26,314 nt of DNA from a virus. The DNA lies in IMG/VR virus record IMGVR_UViG_3300010883_000370, positions 1-26,314 of that record; one strand, written 5' to 3'. Shown here piece by piece: positions 6,528-14,901 of this stretch; within the stretch, counting starts at the first letter, position 1; the number at the start of each line of letters is the position of its first letter. Position numbers and translations under genes: made by a program. The notes under the pieces were generated by a model that worked only from the letters and a program-made list of their open reading frames with translations, was not told the DNA's origin and did not search any database.

Positions 6528-7005
6528 GTATACAGTAATAAGAGACACGAGAGAACAAGAGGGTTATCACTTTAGCGAGTATGACCTATGCCTTGGTATG
6601 ATAGACCAGAAACTAGACACTGGTGATTACTCTATACTGGGCATGGAAGATAAGATATGTATAGAAAGAAAAGGTTGTGTGGAAGAACTAGCAATAAACT
6701 TGGGACAAAAGAAACATCCGTTCCTAAGAGAAATCGATAGAATGAAAGAGTTCCCGCACAAATTTATAATATTAGAGTTTAGCCTATCTGACTTAATAGA
6801 CTTCCCTGAGAATAGCAGAATACCTGAGAAGAGTAAAGGCTCTGTTAAGATATCAGGAAAGTATTTATTAAAGTGCCTAATGGAATTTCAGCTGTATGAC
6901 AAGGTTCATGTGATATTTTGCGGAAATAAATACAATGCGTTTTTAACTGTTAGTAGCTTATTGAAGAGAGTCAATGAACTGTACACTATTGGAAGAAAAA
7001 AATGA
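6502..7005 (+). CDS. ERCC4-type nuclease
   Basis: The product is 167 residues, essentially one ERCC4 (XPF/Mus81) nuclease domain. D15 in VIRDTREQ, G41-D42 in LDTGDYSI, and ERK at 55-57 followed by Glu61 reproduce the family metal-binding pattern GD...ERKx3D, with Glu in place of the final Asp. No helix-hairpin-helix domain follows, so it would be a minimal version. This family cuts branched or flapped DNA, so resolving replication or recombination forks ahead of packaging is plausible here, which is inference. It overlaps both neighbours (26 bases upstream, 4 bases downstream). Confidence 0.85.
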   Translation: MPKYAKAPKYTVIRDTREQEGYHFSEYDLCLGMIDQKLDTGDYSILGMEDKICIERKGCVEELAINLGQKKHPFLREIDRMKEFPHKFIILEFSLSDLIDFPENSRIPEKSKGSVKISGKYLLKCLMEFQLYDKVHVIFCGNKYNAFLTVSSLLKRVNELYTIGRKK

Positions 7006-7646
7006 ACGACGTCATAGACTCAATACATGGGCAAAATATAGATACCGACCAGAGGGAAATCTACCTCCATGGTCACTACGGGCCTTTTGAAGATGACCCC
7101 GGAGTTGAGTATCGCATGGCGACGACCTTCATTAAAAACATCAGATATTTAGACGCGATAAAAAACGAACCAATCCTTGTCCATATGCATAGCCTTGGTG
7201 GAAACTGGGCTGATGGAATGGCTATCTACGACGCTATCAAAGTCTCAAGGTCACACGTCACAATCATAACCTATGGTCAAGCGGAATCCATGAGCAGTAT
7301 TATGCTACAAGCCGCAGATGTCAGAATAATGACTCCCAACTCTTACTTCATGTGTCACTACGGAAGCAGCTGTAATGCTGGAAGTTTTCTAGACACTCAA
7401 AACTGGGCTGAGTTTGAATCAAGAATATTAGATTCGATGCTTGATATATATGTTGAACAATGCATAAAGGGCAAGTTTTTCAGAGAAAGATTTGAAGACC
7501 TAAGTGAGTCTAAAGTTAGATCTTTCATAAAAAGAAAACTAAAGGATGGGGACTGGTATATCAATAGTAACGAGGCTGTGTATTACGGTTTTGCAGACGG
7601 TGTTTTATCAACTAGAAAGTACGAAGGCATATCAAGCCTAAAATGA
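7002..7646 (+). CDS. ClpP-like serine protease
   Basis: The product is 214 residues, the length of ClpP. The ClpP fold signatures are clear: HMHSLGGNWADGMAIYDAI (oxyanion region), GQAESMSSIML with nucleophile Ser96, MCHYGS with His119, and GDWYINSNEAVYYGFADG with Asp184, so the Ser-His-Asp triad appears intact. In many phages such a protein matures the capsid and is fused to or placed beside the scaffold. Here it lies upstream of the large terminase, and a different protease-scaffold gene exists at 11759-13279. Its target is therefore unclear: prohead processing, host proteolysis or another assembly step. ATGA overlaps join it to both neighbours. Confidence 0.9.
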   Translation: MNDVIDSIHGQNIDTDQREIYLHGHYGPFEDDPGVEYRMATTFIKNIRYLDAIKNEPILVHMHSLGGNWADGMAIYDAIKVSRSHVTIITYGQAESMSSIMLQAADVRIMTPNSYFMCHYGSSCNAGSFLDTQNWAEFESRILDSMLDIYVEQCIKGKFFRERFEDLSESKVRSFIKRKLKDGDWYINSNEAVYYGFADGVLSTRKYEGISSLK

Positions 7647-9634
7647 ATAAAGAGCTAAAAAAAATAGACGAAGCTTGGCTAGGGTTAGATGTATCGGAAA
7701 AAGATCTATTCAACCCAATGGACATATTAAATCCAACCGACGATGATTACCATCTAAAGTTATCATGGTTGATGTTCAGGCCAGAATACTTTTCTTTCCT
7801 TTGCAAGCAAATATTTAACATACAGATCCTGCCTTCCCAAGCATTAATGCTGCAAGAGATGTGGAACAGAAGATTCCCCATGCTTATAGCTAGCCGTGGT
7901 TTCGGTAAATCGTTTATGCTCTCCCTATACGCTATGATGAGAGCCCTCCTACTCCCAAACAGGAAGGTCGTTATTGTCGGCGCTGCCTTTAGGCAATCTA
8001 AAGTTCTATTTGAGTATATGGAGACGATATGGAATAACTCTCCTATACTTAGGGATATCTGTGATAGCAACAGTGGCCCACGTAGAGACGTAGATAGGTG
8101 TGTGATGAGAATCAATGATAGCAGAGTGACATGCTTGCCTCTCGGTGATGGTCAAAAAATTCGTGGCCAACGAGCCAATGATATCATATCTGACGAATTC
8201 GCATCAATACCTAGAGATATCTTTGAGACGGTTGTTGCTGGATTTGCGGCTGTTAGTGCAGACCCAATAGACAATGTCAAAAGAATAGCCGCCGAAAAGA
8301 AAGCTAAAGAACTAGGTGTAACCCTAGAAGCGAAAGAGGAGGATGTAACAAGCAACAAAGACAATCAAATCATACTTTCGGGTACGGCATATTATGACTT
8401 CAATCACTTTTCAACGTATTGGAAGAAGTGGAAATCTATAATTAAAAGCAAGGGACATATCTCAAGACTAAGAGAGGTGTTTGGAGGAGAAGACCCACCA
8501 AAAGACTTCGACTGGACCGAGTATTCAGTTATAAGGATTCCTTATGAGTTATTGCCAGAAGGATTTATGGATGCGGCTCAAGTTGCCAGATCTAAAGCTA
8601 CGGTCCATGCAGGTATCTATCAAATGGAGTTTGGGGCTTGCTTCACAAGGGACTCACAGGGGTTTTTCAAAAGATCTCTAATAGAACGCTGTGTCGCTTC
8701 TGAGCAGGAGCCTATAAAGACAATTAACGGGGACACCATATCCTATAGCGCGTCAATAATTGGGGACGCAAATAAACATTATATATTTGGTGTTGACCCA
8801 GCTTCTGAAGTTGACAATTTTTCTATTGTTATTTTGGAAGTTAATGCGGATCATAGACGTATAGTCCACTGTTGGACTACAACTAGATCTGAACATAGGA
8901 AGAAGGTAAAGAAGGGATATTCAACAGAGACTGACTTCTATGCGTATTGCGCAAGGAAGATAAGAGATCTAATGAAGAGATACCCCTGTCTACACGTCGC
9001 TATGGATGCTCAAGGTGGAGGTATAGCTGTCATGGAATCGCTTCACGACAAAGATAAAATACAAGACGGCGAACACGCTATATGGCCAGTCATAGATGAA
9101 GACAAGGAGAAGGACACAGACGACGAAAAAGGTTTGCACATACTTGAGATGTGTCAGTTTGCTAAATATGACTGGCTCTCTGAAGCAAATCATGGTCTGA
9201 GAAAAGACTTTGAAGATAAAGCTTTATTATTCCCACACTTCGACGCAGTAAGTATAGGCATTTCAAATGCTGAAGATGGACTTAAAGGCAGAGTGTTTGA
9301 CACGTTGGAAGAATGTGTCTTAGATATAGAAGAACTTAAAGATGAATTATCTATGATACAGATAACACAGACGACAAGCGGTAGAGACAGGTGGGACACT
9401 CCTGAGATTATAGTTGCTGCTGGTAAAAAGAGCAAGACTCGTAAAGATAGGTATTCCGCTTTGCTGATGGCCAACATGGCTGCTAGGTGTCTAGCCAGAA
9501 CGCCGTCCCCCGCACAATATAACTTCTATGGGGGATTTGCTACGATATCAGAAGCCGAAAAAAAGGCGGCTCTATCAGGAGAAGACTTCTCTGGACCGAA
9601 CTGGTTTACTGAAAATATGAAAGATATTTATTAA
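7643..9634 (+). CDS. terL: Terminase large subunit
   Basis: A 663-residue DNA-packaging motor protein with an ATPase domain and a headful or site-cutting nuclease domain. The Walker A variant SRGFGKS lies at 84-90 and Walker B IISDE at 181-185. A coupling motif LSGTAYY follows near residue 250. The RNase H-like nuclease starts with FGVDPAS (Asp385), and its second acidic residue is Asp455 in VAMDAQGGG. Length and order are normal for the family. The start overlaps the ClpP-like gene (ATGA). The operon ends here, and a new promoter-like site follows the stop by two bases. Translocation into the procapsid occurs through the portal encoded next. Confidence 0.95.
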   Translation: MNKELKKIDEAWLGLDVSEKDLFNPMDILNPTDDDYHLKLSWLMFRPEYFSFLCKQIFNIQILPSQALMLQEMWNRRFPMLIASRGFGKSFMLSLYAMMRALLLPNRKVVIVGAAFRQSKVLFEYMETIWNNSPILRDICDSNSGPRRDVDRCVMRINDSRVTCLPLGDGQKIRGQRANDIISDEFASIPRDIFETVVAGFAAVSADPIDNVKRIAAEKKAKELGVTLEAKEEDVTSNKDNQIILSGTAYYDFNHFSTYWKKWKSIIKSKGHISRLREVFGGEDPPKDFDWTEYSVIRIPYELLPEGFMDAAQVARSKATVHAGIYQMEFGACFTRDSQGFFKRSLIERCVASEQEPIKTINGDTISYSASIIGDANKHYIFGVDPASEVDNFSIVILEVNADHRRIVHCWTTTRSEHRKKVKKGYSTETDFYAYCARKIRDLMKRYPCLHVAMDAQGGGIAVMESLHDKDKIQDGEHAIWPVIDEDKEKDTDDEKGLHILEMCQFAKYDWLSEANHGLRKDFEDKALLFPHFDAVSIGISNAEDGLKGRVFDTLEECVLDIEELKDELSMIQITQTTSGRDRWDTPEIIVAAGKKSKTRKDRYSALLMANMAARCLARTPSPAQYNFYGGFATISEAEKKAALSGEDFSGPNWFTENMKDIY

Positions 9635-9636
9635 TT

Positions 9637-9647
9637 GTGTATAATAG
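9637..9647 (+). promoter_or_regulatory. Putative late promoter L2 (GTGTATAATAG)
   Basis: The same 11 bases as at 2629-2639, located in the 57-base gap between terminase and portal genes, 45 bases before the portal start. No -35 hexamer is found at the usual distance. Its position in a short gap between two essential genes supports a real site. Confidence 0.65.
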
Positions 9648-9691
9648 TGTAACCATTCCAATTACATTCCAACTGTTAAGAAGAGAAAAAA

Positions 9692-11698
9692 ATGAGCGAT
9701 AATCAACAAATGCTAACTTGGGGAAACGACGATGAAAGAAGCAAGGCTTTCGCAGCTCACAGCGAAAACGTAGCGTCGTATGATGGAATATCGAAATCTC
9801 AGGGTAATCACTTTAGGAACTTTATTGGCATAGAGCCAAACAAGTCGGTTCGTCCCGGATTTAGAAGTTCTGACTACTATGCGTTTAGGCCTGATGAAGA
9901 TATACCTAGAGAGCAGAAGAGAGTAATGAAGATGTGTATGGATGCTTACGACAAAGTAGGTATCATCCGTAACGTCATCGATCTCATGGGAGATTTTGGG
10001 AGTCAAGGGATTAGCCTTGTACATGAAAACAAAAGCGCAGAGTCCTTCTTCAAACAATGGTTCAAAAAGATAGATGGTAAAGAGAGATCTGAGAGATTTC
10101 TAAACACGTTATACAGATGTGGAAACGTAATAGTGTACAGAAGTAATGCTGACATGACTCCAGAGCTTGCCAAATACATGAGATCTGTTGCTAGTGATAT
10201 CAAAGTCGAAGTTCCAGACATCAAGAAGAACGAGATACCTTGGAGGTATAATTTCTTTAATCCGACTACTGTAGATCTAAAAGATGGAAACCTATCCTTA
10301 TTTTTAGGGAGAAAAAGTTTTAACATCTCTACAACATCGATCCTCGACAATTATAAGAATGGAGCTATACCATCACAGGTATTAAACACCCTTCCACCAG
10401 ACACTAAGAGAAGAATAGAACGGGGAGACAAGGAGATACCCTTAGATCCCGACAGAGTATCTGTTTTCTATTATAAGAAAGACGACTGGAGGCAGTGGGC
10501 AAACCCAATGATATATGCAATATTAGATGATATTGTAATGTTAGAAAAGATGAGACTTGCTGACATGTCCGCTCTTGATGGGGCGATATCAAACATAAGA
10601 TTGTGGACTCTTGGTAATTTAGATCATAAGATCCTGCCAAACAAGTCTGCCATTAATAAGTTGAGAGATATCTTAGCTAGTAATGTTGGTGGAGGTACAA
10701 TGGAATTGGTTTGGGGTCCTGAACTTTCATATACAGAATCAAACAGTCAAGTTTATAAATTCTTAGGATCTGAAAAGTATAGTTCTGTTCTCAATAGCAT
10801 TTACGCCGGACTAGGAGTTCCTCCCACCTTGACCGGAATGGCTGGAAACGGCGGCGGGTTCACCAATAACTTTATATCTCTAAAGACTCTTGTAGAAAGA
10901 TTGCAGTATGGTCGTGACATGCTCATCAAATTCTGGCAGAAAGAGATTGAGATTGTAAGAAAAGCCATGGGTTTCAGAAAGGGCGCTTATGTCCAATTTG
11001 ACCAAATGAGTCTATCTGATGAGACTGCTGAGAAAAACCTTCTTATTCAACTTGCTGATAGAGATATAATCAGCCATGAGACAATACTTGAAAGATTCAA
11101 AGAGGTTCCTCAGGTTGAGAAGATCAGACTTAAAAGAGAAAGCAAAGAGAGAGACAAGGATAACCTTCCAGACAAAGCTAGTCCTTTTCATAACGGTAAC
11201 CACCAACAAGATATAGAAAAGATAGAGAAGCAGTCTGAAATAAACCAGAAGGAACAAGAAAACCAACCAAAACCAACCAAAGACAATGGTAGACCACCGT
11301 TTAAAAAAGATGAAAAGCCAAGGAAAAAGAGAGTAGAAACTCCAAAGTCTAAGCCCGGAGTTGCTAATACTCTTGTTTGGCTAGAGGATTCTTGGGACAA
11401 GATATCATCAATAGTAAACACTGCATATCTTGGAACCAAGAAAAAGAAAAACCTAAGACAGTTAACTAAGTCAGATGTTGCTGATTTAGAAAACATAAAG
11501 CTTTCTGTCCTTACAAACACAAAGGTTTTTTCTGAAGTTACTAGTGAGTCAGTTCATCAGACAATAATTGATGGTAAGCAGACCCCCAACTCATTTAGAA
11601 AGACGCTTAGTGAAGACGGGATTGACACCTACAGTCTTAACATAGATGAATACAGACGCAAGACTTTAGGATGCTTTCTAGAGTTCCTGCTTTCTTAA
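9692..11698 (+). CDS. Portal protein
   Basis: A 668-residue dodecameric head vertex protein through which DNA enters and leaves. Typical portal sequence runs from about 60 to 480: an N-terminal wing, NVIDLMGDFGSQGISLV, a DPDRVSVFYYKKDDW region, the stem/crown region with YAILDDIVMLEKM, and YAGLGVPPTLTG, a very characteristic portal stretch. After residue 480 comes a Lys/Glu/Gln/Pro-rich, probably disordered linker (about 485-560). A final globular part of about 100 residues follows that I do not recognise and that most portals lack. The gene lies directly after the large terminase, as usual. The ribosome site is modest (AGAAGAG). Confidence 0.92.
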   Translation: MSDNQQMLTWGNDDERSKAFAAHSENVASYDGISKSQGNHFRNFIGIEPNKSVRPGFRSSDYYAFRPDEDIPREQKRVMKMCMDAYDKVGIIRNVIDLMGDFGSQGISLVHENKSAESFFKQWFKKIDGKERSERFLNTLYRCGNVIVYRSNADMTPELAKYMRSVASDIKVEVPDIKKNEIPWRYNFFNPTTVDLKDGNLSLFLGRKSFNISTTSILDNYKNGAIPSQVLNTLPPDTKRRIERGDKEIPLDPDRVSVFYYKKDDWRQWANPMIYAILDDIVMLEKMRLADMSALDGAISNIRLWTLGNLDHKILPNKSAINKLRDILASNVGGGTMELVWGPELSYTESNSQVYKFLGSEKYSSVLNSIYAGLGVPPTLTGMAGNGGGFTNNFISLKTLVERLQYGRDMLIKFWQKEIEIVRKAMGFRKGAYVQFDQMSLSDETAEKNLLIQLADRDIISHETILERFKEVPQVEKIRLKRESKERDKDNLPDKASPFHNGNHQQDIEKIEKQSEINQKEQENQPKPTKDNGRPPFKKDEKPRKKRVETPKSKPGVANTLVWLEDSWDKISSIVNTAYLGTKKKKNLRQLTKSDVADLENIKLSVLTNTKVFSEVTSESVHQTIIDGKQTPNSFRKTLSEDGIDTYSLNIDEYRRKTLGCFLEFLLS

Positions 11699-11726
11699 AA
11701 AAGGGCTTTATCACATTATTTTTTAA
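11695..11726 (+). terminator. Possible weak terminator after the portal gene
   Basis: TTAAAAAA (11695-11702) pairs with TTTTTTAA (11719-11726) around a short loop, ending in a T run just beyond the portal stop. The stem is all A-T, so termination would be weak. It may simply be AT-rich spacer. Confidence 0.25.
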
Positions 11727-11731
11727 ATTTT

Positions 11732-11742
11732 GTGTATAACTA
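11732..11742 (+). promoter_or_regulatory. Putative late promoter L3 (GTGTATAACTA)
   Basis: It shares the first eight bases GTGTATAA with the sites at 2629 and 9637 and lies 27 bases before the protease-scaffold ATG. The GTG of this motif opens the longest reading frame, so a naive start call at 11732 would place the start codon on the promoter. Confidence 0.5.
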
Positions 11743-11758
11743 TTCTAGAGGTAATACA

Positions 11759-13279
11759 ATGAAAATATATCAACCAGAAATCGATGCCGGAATTGGCGAT
11801 CTAATCACAGCTTCAGCTTCAATAGCTTACTGTTCAGTAGCTAATGTTGTTGGCACCACTACGGCCAGCGAACTAGCTGAAGCAACAGATCCCAACATCG
11901 AAAAACTTATAGCTGGAAGCAATCCAGATCAGGTAGATCTATATTACCTTGACTCCGTTCTAGTTTCTACTGGATGGAATAAAAACGACGATGTTTTCCT
12001 TTCTGCGTCCACTTGGGCTGCTAGAAAAACCCCGGAAGACAAGCAGTTTAATTTCATGCATGACGAAAACGACATTATTGGCCATATAACTGGATGTTAT
12101 GTAGTTGATAAAGATGGTAGCAAAGCAGAAGGAGAATTATCTCCTGAAGCCTTTGATATAATAACGGAAGCAGTTCTCTACAACAGTTGGATAGATCCAG
12201 AAAACAGAGAACGCATGCAAAACATAATAGCTGAAATCGAAGATGGGAAGTGGTTTGTCTCGATGGAATGCTTATTTTCAGATTTTGATTATGCCATAAT
12301 TGATCCTCAAGGCAAACATCAACTTCTTGAAAGAGATCAGGCTTCGGCGTTTTTAACTAAGCACCTAAGAGCCTACGGGGGAGAAGGAAAGTACGAAGGA
12401 TATAAGATAGGTAGGGCTTTACGCAATATTGCTTTTTCAGGTAAAGGCTTGGTTTCAAATCCAGCTAATCCAAGAAGTGTCATTCTTAACTCTACTAAAG
12501 CTTTTGACATTTCAGAAGAAGAAAAAATCACCATATTTTCAGGAGAAATTAACATGTCAAACGACAATACTAATGTTTTAGAACAGCAAGTCGCTGACCT
12601 TAAAGAAGGTCTAGCAACGGCTCGTGTCGAAAACGAAGCTATTAAAGCTAAGATTGAAGAGGCAAAAGATAAAGAATTTGCTTCTACAGTTCAAGCTTTT
12701 GAATCTGATCTTGCATCGAAAGATGAAAGCATCGCAACTTTGGAAGAGGCCGTTAAAGCTTCTGACGAAAAAATTTCTGAACTTGAAGATGCGTCAGCAC
12801 AGAAAGACGAAGCACTTGCAGAAGCAGTCGCAAAGATTGAACAGCAAGAAGCCGAAGCTAAACTGACTGCACGCAAAGCCGCTTTAATTGAAGCTGGTGC
12901 CGAAGAAGAAGAAGCTGAAGAAACTTTAGCTGCTTTTTCAGAAGCCACAGACGAAATGTTCGAGCAAGTTATTGCTCTTACAAAATCTGCGGTTAGTAAG
13001 TCAGGAACGAAAAAGAAGGGTGAATTCCCTCCAAAAGATGAAGAAGACGACAAGAAGAAGAAGAAAGACGAAGACAGTAACATGAAAAAAGGTTACTCTG
13101 AGTCTGACAAAGCAGCTGAAGAAACAGAAGAAGAAGCTGTCGAAGCGTCTGATGAAACTTTTGAAAACTTAGAATCTTCTGAAGCGACTCTCGTCGAGGC
13201 TTCACAAGAAGAAGATAAACTGCAGTCCACAAGAGCTAGTGTAGCTGAGTGGTTAACAGAGAATGTCCTCTCAAACTAA
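11759..13279 (+). CDS. Prohead protease fused to scaffold
   Basis: The start is ATG at 11759, with AGAGG 7 bases ahead. Residues about 60-245 look like a phage prohead protease: FNFMHDENDIIGHI (His101), a WFVSMECLFSDFDYAI strand with candidate nucleophile Ser168, and ALRNIAFSGKGLVSNPANP, an ending typical of that family. From residue 266 the chain becomes a Glu/Lys/Ala coiled coil (to about 390), then a Lys- and Glu/Asp-rich acidic tail, as in scaffolding proteins. The protease would clear the scaffold and trim capsid proteins. The catalytic residues are my reading, not certain. Its position directly before decoration and capsid genes fits. An internal start for scaffold alone is likely. Confidence 0.82.
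   Translation: MKIYQPEIDAGIGDLITASASIAYCSVANVVGTTTASELAEATDPNIEKLIAGSNPDQVDLYYLDSVLVSTGWNKNDDVFLSASTWAARKTPEDKQFNFMHDENDIIGHITGCYVVDKDGSKAEGELSPEAFDIITEAVLYNSWIDPENRERMQNIIAEIEDGKWFVSMECLFSDFDYAIIDPQGKHQLLERDQASAFLTKHLRAYGGEGKYEGYKIGRALRNIAFSGKGLVSNPANPRSVILNSTKAFDISEEEKITIFSGEINMSNDNTNVLEQQVADLKEGLATARVENEAIKAKIEEAKDKEFASTVQAFESDLASKDESIATLEEAVKASDEKISELEDASAQKDEALAEAVAKIEQQEAEAKLTARKAALIEAGAEEEEAEETLAAFSEATDEMFEQVIALTKSAVSKSGTKKKGEFPPKDEEDDKKKKKDEDSNMKKGYSESDKAAEETEEEAVEASDETFENLESSEATLVEASQEEDKLQSTRASVAEWLTENVLSN
12554..13279 (+). CDS. Nested in-frame scaffold protein, 241 residues
   Basis: An in-frame ATG at 12554 (codon 266 of the protease-scaffold gene) is preceded by AGGAG with 8 bases spacing, a stronger ribosome site than the gene's own. 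It falls exactly where the protease-like part ends and the coiled coil begins (MSNDNTNVLEQQVADLKEG). The free product would be pure scaffold. Phage lambda makes its scaffold Nu3 from an internal start in the protease gene C in just this way. Expression is inferred from sequence only. Confidence 0.65.
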   Translation: MSNDNTNVLEQQVADLKEGLATARVENEAIKAKIEEAKDKEFASTVQAFESDLASKDESIATLEEAVKASDEKISELEDASAQKDEALAEAVAKIEQQEAEAKLTARKAALIEAGAEEEEAEETLAAFSEATDEMFEQVIALTKSAVSKSGTKKKGEFPPKDEEDDKKKKKDEDSNMKKGYSESDKAAEETEEEAVEASDETFENLESSEATLVEASQEEDKLQSTRASVAEWLTENVLSN

Positions 13280-13297
13280 TTAAAGGAGAATCATATA

Positions 13298-13789
13298 ATG
13301 GCTCTTAAAGCAGACAGATATGAACTACAAACTGACATCAGTTTCTTCTGCGACGAAGTTACCACGCGAGGCGGCATTGTCCACCTTAGCGGCGGCGGCT
13401 CTGGCGCAGCAATGGATCAAGGTGTAAACAAGGTTGTGACTAAAGCACTTCCTGTAAACGCCGATGTACCCATGGGAATCCTTTTGAACGATGTTGTCAA
13501 TAAAGACTTGACAAGAACACATCTAAATCAGTACAAGGATGAAGTCCAAAAAGGTGGTAAGGTTACAGTCCTTAGAAAAGGTTATGTCGTAACAGACAAA
13601 ATCAGCGGAACTCCAACAGCAGGTCAATGGGCTCTAGCTAGCTCAGCAGGAACTATTTCCGGCATTAGTGATCTTAATAATCACTCGCTTGTTGACGTTT
13701 ACCAATCTGGTGTAAACATGGTCGTTGGTAAATTCCTCTCAGTCAAGGATAGTGATGGATACTGCAAAGTTGAAATCAACCTTCCATAA
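13298..13789 (+). CDS. Probable capsid decoration protein
   Basis: A 163-residue protein with AAAGGAG before its start. It is rich in Gly, Ser, Val and short beta strands. The N-terminal arm (MALKADRYELQTDISFF) is followed by a compact beta domain ending in GKFLSVKDSDGYCKVEINL. I do not recall its family by name. Size, beta content and its place between scaffold and major capsid genes match head decoration or stabilisation proteins such as lambda gpD. A minor head protein is the alternative. Confidence 0.68.
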   Translation: MALKADRYELQTDISFFCDEVTTRGGIVHLSGGGSGAAMDQGVNKVVTKALPVNADVPMGILLNDVVNKDLTRTHLNQYKDEVQKGGKVTVLRKGYVVTDKISGTPTAGQWALASSAGTISGISDLNNHSLVDVYQSGVNMVVGKFLSVKDSDGYCKVEINLP

Positions 13790-13816
13790 CATTTTACTCT
13801 TGAAGGAGAAAAAATA

Positions 13817-14824
13817 ATGTCATATTCAAACAGACCTACTGATGAATTCATTGCTCTGCTAAAGCAGTCCGGCGATGGAGACATCAATACTGCGCAAGCA
13901 GCACAGAGAGAGTTCGCTAAGGCTCTTGAATTGCCACTCCGAAAGGGTGTTTTGGCAGGAGATGTTCTTGGTAACATCTTTGAAACCATTAGCGTCGAAG
14001 CTGGGAGCTCAACTGAATTTCCTCTCGACTTAATTTCCCCCGGCATGGAAGGCGAACACATCGCTTATACAAACCCGGGCCACGGTAGAATTCCTGAACG
14101 TGCAGTCGAAAGTGACTACGTCATGATTCCAACCTATAGCATCACGTCATCAATCGATTACTTACTTCGATATGCCCGTGAAGCTCGTTGGGACATTGTT
14201 GGTCGCGCAATGCAAGTTCTCGAAGCTGGCTTCACTAAGAAGCTCAATGACGATGGATGGCACACTCTTCTCGCTGCTGGCGTAGATAGAAACATCCTCG
14301 TTTACGATGGCGATGCCACTCGTGGTATGTTTAGCAAGCGTTTAGTTTCGTTGATGCAGACGGTCATGCGCCGTAATGCCGGTGGTAACACAGGTTCTGC
14401 CAACAGAGGACGCTTAACAGATCTCTACGTTAGTCCAGAAGCACTTGAAGATGTGCGCAACTGGGGACTAGATCAAGTAGATGAAGTCACACGACGTGAG
14501 ATCTATACGGCGAATGAAGGCGGAGCACCAATTACCCGCATCTTTGGTGTAAACCTTCATGACCTTGACGAACTTGGCGAAGGCCAAGAGTACCAAGTCT
14601 TCTTTGAAGGAGACTTAGCCGGTGACTTGCAAGGGTCAGACGACGAATTAGTCGTTGGCTTAGACCAGTCCGCCAATGACAGCTTTGTAATGCCTGTTAA
14701 AGAGCAGCTTCAAGTATATGAAGATCCTACTCTACACAGACAACAGAGAGCTGGATACTATGGTTGGATGGAAATGGGCTTTGGCGTACTTGATAACAGA
14801 AGAATTATTCTGGGATCATTCTAG
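13817..14824 (+). CDS. Major capsid protein
   Basis: The product is 335 residues, with GAAGGAG before the start. An N-terminal arm of about 60 residues leads into a sequence with HK97-fold features: an E-loop-like PLDLISPGMEGEHIAYTNPG stretch, a spine-helix region (ARWDIVGRAMQVLEAGFTKK), and a C-terminal domain with LYVSPEALEDVRNWG and AGYYGWMEMGFGVLDN. It lies after portal, protease/scaffold and decoration genes and is closed by a strong terminator, as expected for a highly expressed coat protein. Whether the N-terminal arm is cleaved by a phage protease cannot be told. The fold assignment rests on pattern and position. Confidence 0.88.
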   Translation: MSYSNRPTDEFIALLKQSGDGDINTAQAAQREFAKALELPLRKGVLAGDVLGNIFETISVEAGSSTEFPLDLISPGMEGEHIAYTNPGHGRIPERAVESDYVMIPTYSITSSIDYLLRYAREARWDIVGRAMQVLEAGFTKKLNDDGWHTLLAAGVDRNILVYDGDATRGMFSKRLVSLMQTVMRRNAGGNTGSANRGRLTDLYVSPEALEDVRNWGLDQVDEVTRREIYTANEGGAPITRIFGVNLHDLDELGEGQEYQVFFEGDLAGDLQGSDDELVVGLDQSANDSFVMPVKEQLQVYEDPTLHRQQRAGYYGWMEMGFGVLDNRRIILGSF

Positions 14825-14854
14825 TCGTCAGTTTTAACTGCCGTATTCATAAAG

Positions 14855-14887
14855 GCCACCTCCATATATGGGGGTGGCTCTTTTTTT
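14855..14887 (+). terminator. Rho-independent terminator after the capsid gene
   Basis: GCCACCTCC pairs with GGGGGTGGC (9 pairs, one G-U) around a short AT loop, followed by TCTTTTTTT. It ends the head transcript 30 bases after the capsid stop. A short CAGTTTTAACTG palindrome lies just before it. Confidence 0.92.
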
Positions 14888-14889
14888 AC

Positions 14890-14901
14890 GTGTATATATA
14901 A
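14890..14901 (+). promoter_or_regulatory. Putative late promoter L4 (GTGTATATATAA)
   Basis: GTGTATA followed by TATAA starts immediately after the T run of the capsid terminator and 61 bases before the next ATG. No -35 is possible, because the terminator stem occupies that place. It would restart transcription for the fibre genes. Confidence 0.5.

Noticed and set aside
11732-11758. GTG at 11732 as start of the protease-scaffold gene
   Set aside because: The GTG belongs to the GTGTATAA promoter-like motif. ATG at 11759 has AGAGG at the right distance.
12691-13083. Minus-strand frame of 130 Ser-rich residues
   Set aside because: It is the antisense image of the Glu/Lys-rich scaffold coding sequence.
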